Positions 60,721 through 64,000 of a DNA stretch of 64,000 nucleotides are shown piece after piece. Origin of the DNA: Sweltsa coloradensis (Eukaryota; Arthropoda; Insecta; Plecoptera; Chloroperlidae); assembly GCA_024449915.1 (NCBI GenBank), contig JAMZAV010000053.1, positions 310,001-374,000 of the forward strand. Reading direction: 5' to 3'. The notes beneath the pieces are model-generated. The model was not told where the DNA came from. It did not search any database and saw only the letters and a list, made by a program, of their open reading frames with translations. Position 1 is the stretch's first letter. Every line of letters starts with the position of its first letter. Position numbers and translations under genes: made by a program.

Positions 60721-61569
60721 ATGTAACTATTAGTTCCACCTGAACGACCTCTATCGGTGATAAAACACATTTCCCGTCATTCATTAGCACTAATATGATC
60801 TAGAGTCTGTCTAGACTCCTTCCTAGTATTGATTTTCCAACTTTTATCATGAAAGCAGAGATTATCTCTATTTCCTCGAGACTTTTTATATACAATGTCA
60901 CTTCAGTTGCTTGAATATAGCCAGAAAGCTACGCGTTATTGCTTAGATTGGCTTTTCACTCAAATTGAATCCAGAAAATACTGAGAACCAATATCGACAT
61001 TTCTATTTATCATTCAATTTATGTATTTTGTGGTTTATTGCATTTGCATATTGCGCTGTAGATGGTAATGTTGTGTTAAACTTCACAATGCGAGTCACAA
61101 TCTTATATTCTTCAAGTAAATAATGTAATGATATTAAAAATATTGTATTTTTCTTTTTGACTTATCTTTAAATCAATTATTTAAGGTATACTCCATTTTT
61201 ACAACAATTACTTGCTATAGACAAGTATTTCTATTATTCGTTTATGATTAGACGACGAAAGTACAAAATACGGTTGATACACCAGTAGTACGAAACTGTT
61301 TAAGAACTCTGTGGGAGAGAATTAACAACAGTACGTAAAATAGCTAGATCTTCAAAAAAATATTTTACAAAACGCTACAAAGTTATTGTTGAAAAATGCA
61401 AGTGCTTTACATATTAAAAATCAATATCCTTTTTTCTCTCATCTCTAGTCATATGGTTGTGTTGATATTTAGGGAAAGTGAGGTATATCCAATGGCGGTC
61501 TTAAAGAACTTTATCGCATTATTAGCCCTTTGACTGAAAACACCTTCAATTCGTTACATTTTGTAATTC
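60721..61569. other. Intergenic, nothing identified
   Basis: AT-rich, no supported feature. Confidence 0.4.
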
Positions 61570-61805
61570 CCTACATGTATCACTTTTCAGTCCGTCCTTC
61601 CGTGTGTGCAAGTGTCACGTCTTACAAACTAGATTGACATGACTATATCTTTACTCTGCCCTTCAACAAGTATGACACAGAATGTTTTAGTCGAGTGGGG
61701 TGGGGCTTATTGCCTTTTTTCAATGGTAATTTGTATGTGCTCGGTACCTCCATCAAGAAATCTTGATTCAAATGAGCATTTTTTGTATGCACTTAATTTG
61801 ATATT
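61570..61805 (+). repeat. GTCCGTCC-family repeat
   Basis: CACTTTTCAGTCCGTCCTTC, GTGTCACGTCTTACAAAC, CTTCAACAAGTATGACACAG, AATGTTTTAGTCGAGTGG and GGTACCTCCATCAAG in family order. Confidence 0.7.
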
Positions 61806-62082
61806 CTGTTGATTAGTAATTTCACTCCCCGTTTTGGTTTATTTATTTTTATTTATGTCTTACCCAACAACAGAATACTTCCGTATACCCATACTTGTAT
61901 ACAAAATAAATATTATATATTCCCACACCTAGTTATAAAGTGTGATGATATTTGGAGTGGCGCGGTAAGAGGGGGGGGGGTTGCTGTGGGATTTAATCCC
62001 AGCATTCGCTTTATTAAAAAAAAAGATTTATTATTATAATTGAACCAGCAACCTCCCTAATGAAGTAATATTGCTAGTTAGT

Positions 62083-62603
62083 GGATTAGCGAAGCAAATA
62101 CTTAAATTTCACTGACATCCTCCCAAACAAAAAAAATTAGCTCGGGTGTTCTTGTTTTGTTTTTTGTTTGTTTGTATTTTTGTCTACAAACGGCAAACGC
62201 AAACGGCATATGCGATCTTGATGGAAATTTGAGGGGACCTTCGAAATCTCTGAACTTAAAATTGCCTCGTTTTTGGGTACAATTGATTAAATATTTTTTA
62301 TGATTATCGTACTTTTACGATTTTTTTCGATTTGTAATGAGATATTTTCGTGATATTTGGCCCGCGACTGGGCAAACGGCTACTCCGATCTTGATGAAAC
62401 TTTATGGGAACGTTTAAAAAACACTGAAATTATATATGTTATGGTTTTAGAGACATTTGAAGAAATATTTCTCATAGAAATCGTACTTTAACGATTTTTT
62501 CCCCGATTTTTAATACGATATTTTCGTGATATTTGGGCCGATAATCAACCATAAAAGCTCATCCATCAACGCGACTGGAAAAAGCGTTAGCGAAGCGGCC
62601 TAG
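62083..62603 (+). mobile_element. Helitron-like element, family II copy with two tandem units
   Basis: Start GGATTAGCGAAGCAAATAC, units with AAACGGC.TATGCGATCTTGAT at about 62205 and 62377, end AACGC-GACTGGAAAA-AGCGTT then AGCGAAGCGGCCTAG|T. Confidence 0.6.
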
Positions 62604-62627
62604 TTTTAACTCTAGTTTTCATCACCA

Positions 62628-62804
62628 GACGGCAGCATTCTCTCGTCTACGTCTACGTAGTGCATGGAATGACTTTCGCTTGGCTCCGAGGTTAATATCT
62701 CGAACTATGAAGCCTGCATGGTTTCTTGACTTCAGGTCACGTACAACAGGTGTTTGTTTCTTTACTGTCAACCCTGGGTATACAAGACTCTTCCGTATTC
62801 TCAA
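62628..62804 (-). pseudogene. Possible gene fragment, arginine-rich C-terminus
   Basis: An open minus-strand frame of 60 codons ends RRRRRENAAVW and stop, after VRDLKSRNHAGFIVRDINLG. The composition looks protein-like (basic, balanced) and GC is higher than its surroundings. It begins about 25 bp from the end of a Helitron-like element. No family was recognised, and no strong acceptor was found upstream. Confidence 0.3.
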
Positions 62805-63840
62805 TCACGCATGCGTCATACACTCAAGTACAACGCATCATAACGATTAACATTGTTGCAGCAAATCAAAGAATCTAATTCAAGTTGCAGTATAATAAAT
62901 ATATGATTTTTGAAGTTTTTAATTTTTTTAATTTTTAATTAATTAATTAATTAATTAATTTATTTATTGATATAAACAGTCGCTTTTAGGATAAAAAAAT
63001 ATAAGTTTTTCACGTTTCGAACTATATATTTTTTAAAACTATATATCCCCCAACAAAATGTGCTTGATATCGCTGTTTTGTTTCAGGCTTAGGTCCGGTA
63101 TGGTTGAAGATGTACAAGAGATTGACCTGCTGTCTTCAAATATCTTGGGAATGAAATTCAAAACATTTAAATCAGATGACAACCACAATAATTATATTCA
63201 TGTTTAACTTCTGGGCATGCATAGGTAACCCTTAAGTTATCACCCGTCATACTGATCGGTATGTAATTAATATTTTGTTTATTATAATATTGTGATATTA
63301 TGTATATTTATATTATTAAAAAACATATAAAAATATTAATTCTACTGTTTTTGGATTTTTAAATCCAGTCATTGAGATTTAAATGACTTCTTAACGTGTA
63401 GGAAGTTACTTGAAGTTCCATTTTGAAGTTAACTTAATTAAAATGGATCATATATGAATATGAATATGAAAAGAAAAAGAAAGAAAACAAAAGAAAAAAT
63501 GTAAAAGAAATCAAAAAGAAAAAGAAAAATTAAAAAGTTGCATGCGCAATGGTAAACTAAAGATTGTATTGTGGACAAACCTGTTGCCGAGATTGCACGT
63601 AATGACCAAAGCAATTATAACTATTACTGATGATTAAAGCCAATTATATTGTGCATTCAATGGTTTTTAATGTTTCTGGAGCTATGCCAACTATAATAGC
63701 CATGCAAGTCACATAATTGCTGATTTTGAAATTAAATTTAATTCCAATTAATATAATAATCATTTTATTTATTTTTTATTTTTTTAAACGTCTTGTGATG
63801 TTGACATTGTTTAGAATCTTTGAGTGGTATTTGCTTATTC
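62805..63840. other. Intergenic; (TTAA)n repeat
   Basis: (TTAA)n at about 62936-62960 and an A/G-rich tract at 63465-63535. A weak plus-strand frame continues to 63989 with ADVFLSGSLDAAEHETHLAQ but has no start, splice site or family support. Confidence 0.4.
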
Positions 63841-64000
63841 GAGTGTCGAAGGCCGATGTGTTTTTAAGTGGCTCTTTGGATGCTGCTGAGCATGAAACGC
63901 ATTTGGCTCAGTTCGAGCCACAGACTAATGGCTCTGCAGCAGGCAACGTTACAGAGGCTAGACAAAAACTATGTTTCAAGGCCGACTGACATCACAGATG

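Noticed and set aside
1..64000. CRISPR arrays, bacterial operons or rRNA operons
   Set aside because: No direct-repeat/spacer array, no Shine-Dalgarno-led gene strings, and no long ORFs; the sequence is eukaryotic.

Overview
The window is eukaryotic nuclear DNA from an animal. It is AT-rich, has large introns with GT-AG signals, and carries many tRNA-derived SINEs, 8-bp-TSD hAT-type MITEs, Helitron-like repeats and simple repeats, with no operon-like coding. The small secreted glycine-rich peptide genes and the SINE types fit an arthropod, most likely an insect, but nothing seen fixes the species or order. No long open reading frame exists; real coding sequence is a few very short exons, almost all too short for ORF prediction.

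The main content is a minus-strand cluster of small secreted-peptide genes with a shared exon plan, assembled here by eye from splice sites, phase and peptide similarity. Gene C (about 58.9 to 41.7 kb) has a signal-peptide exon (present twice, in a 211-bp tandem duplication), a glycine-rich repeat exon, a second glycine-rich exon ending in LYNDIFN, and a short last exon IPTSILGAVNRLLNGGK. Gene B (36.1 to 27.5 kb) shows only the two last exons (ending GLFNDIFN and IPITALNAVNQLLNNKTNGK), with no visible first exon and a tandem duplication that copies part of its glycine-rich exon. Gene A (5.8 to 0.6 kb) is a complete three-exon gene whose middle exon is polar and lysine-rich rather than glycine-rich, but keeps the FYDILRGLLN | VPIMIAYSM... 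junction. The first exons of A and C end in VPQ and VPE at the same phase-0 donor. This looks like a fast-evolving tandem family of secreted, probably antimicrobial or defence-type peptides; the function is inference only.

The remaining sequence is introns and intergenic DNA dominated by mobile-element relics: three hAT-type non-autonomous elements with exact 8-bp target-site duplications (2225-2769, 7423-8286, 22780-23672); a set of elements beginning near GAGCGAAGCGAGCG and ending in a small hairpin plus CTAGT (Helitron-like); two foldback elements of about 0.6 kb; two palindromic segments resembling Penelope-like element ends, one with a hammerhead-like core; about ten copies of a GTCCGTCC-bearing short repeat; several tRNA-derived SINE families; one 5S-rRNA-like segment; and one decayed LINE reverse-transcriptase 3' end. 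Several stretches (for example 11.0-13.4, 20.0-21.3, 51.0-51.7, 55.0-56.1, 56.4-57.8 kb) show nothing beyond AT-rich sequence.
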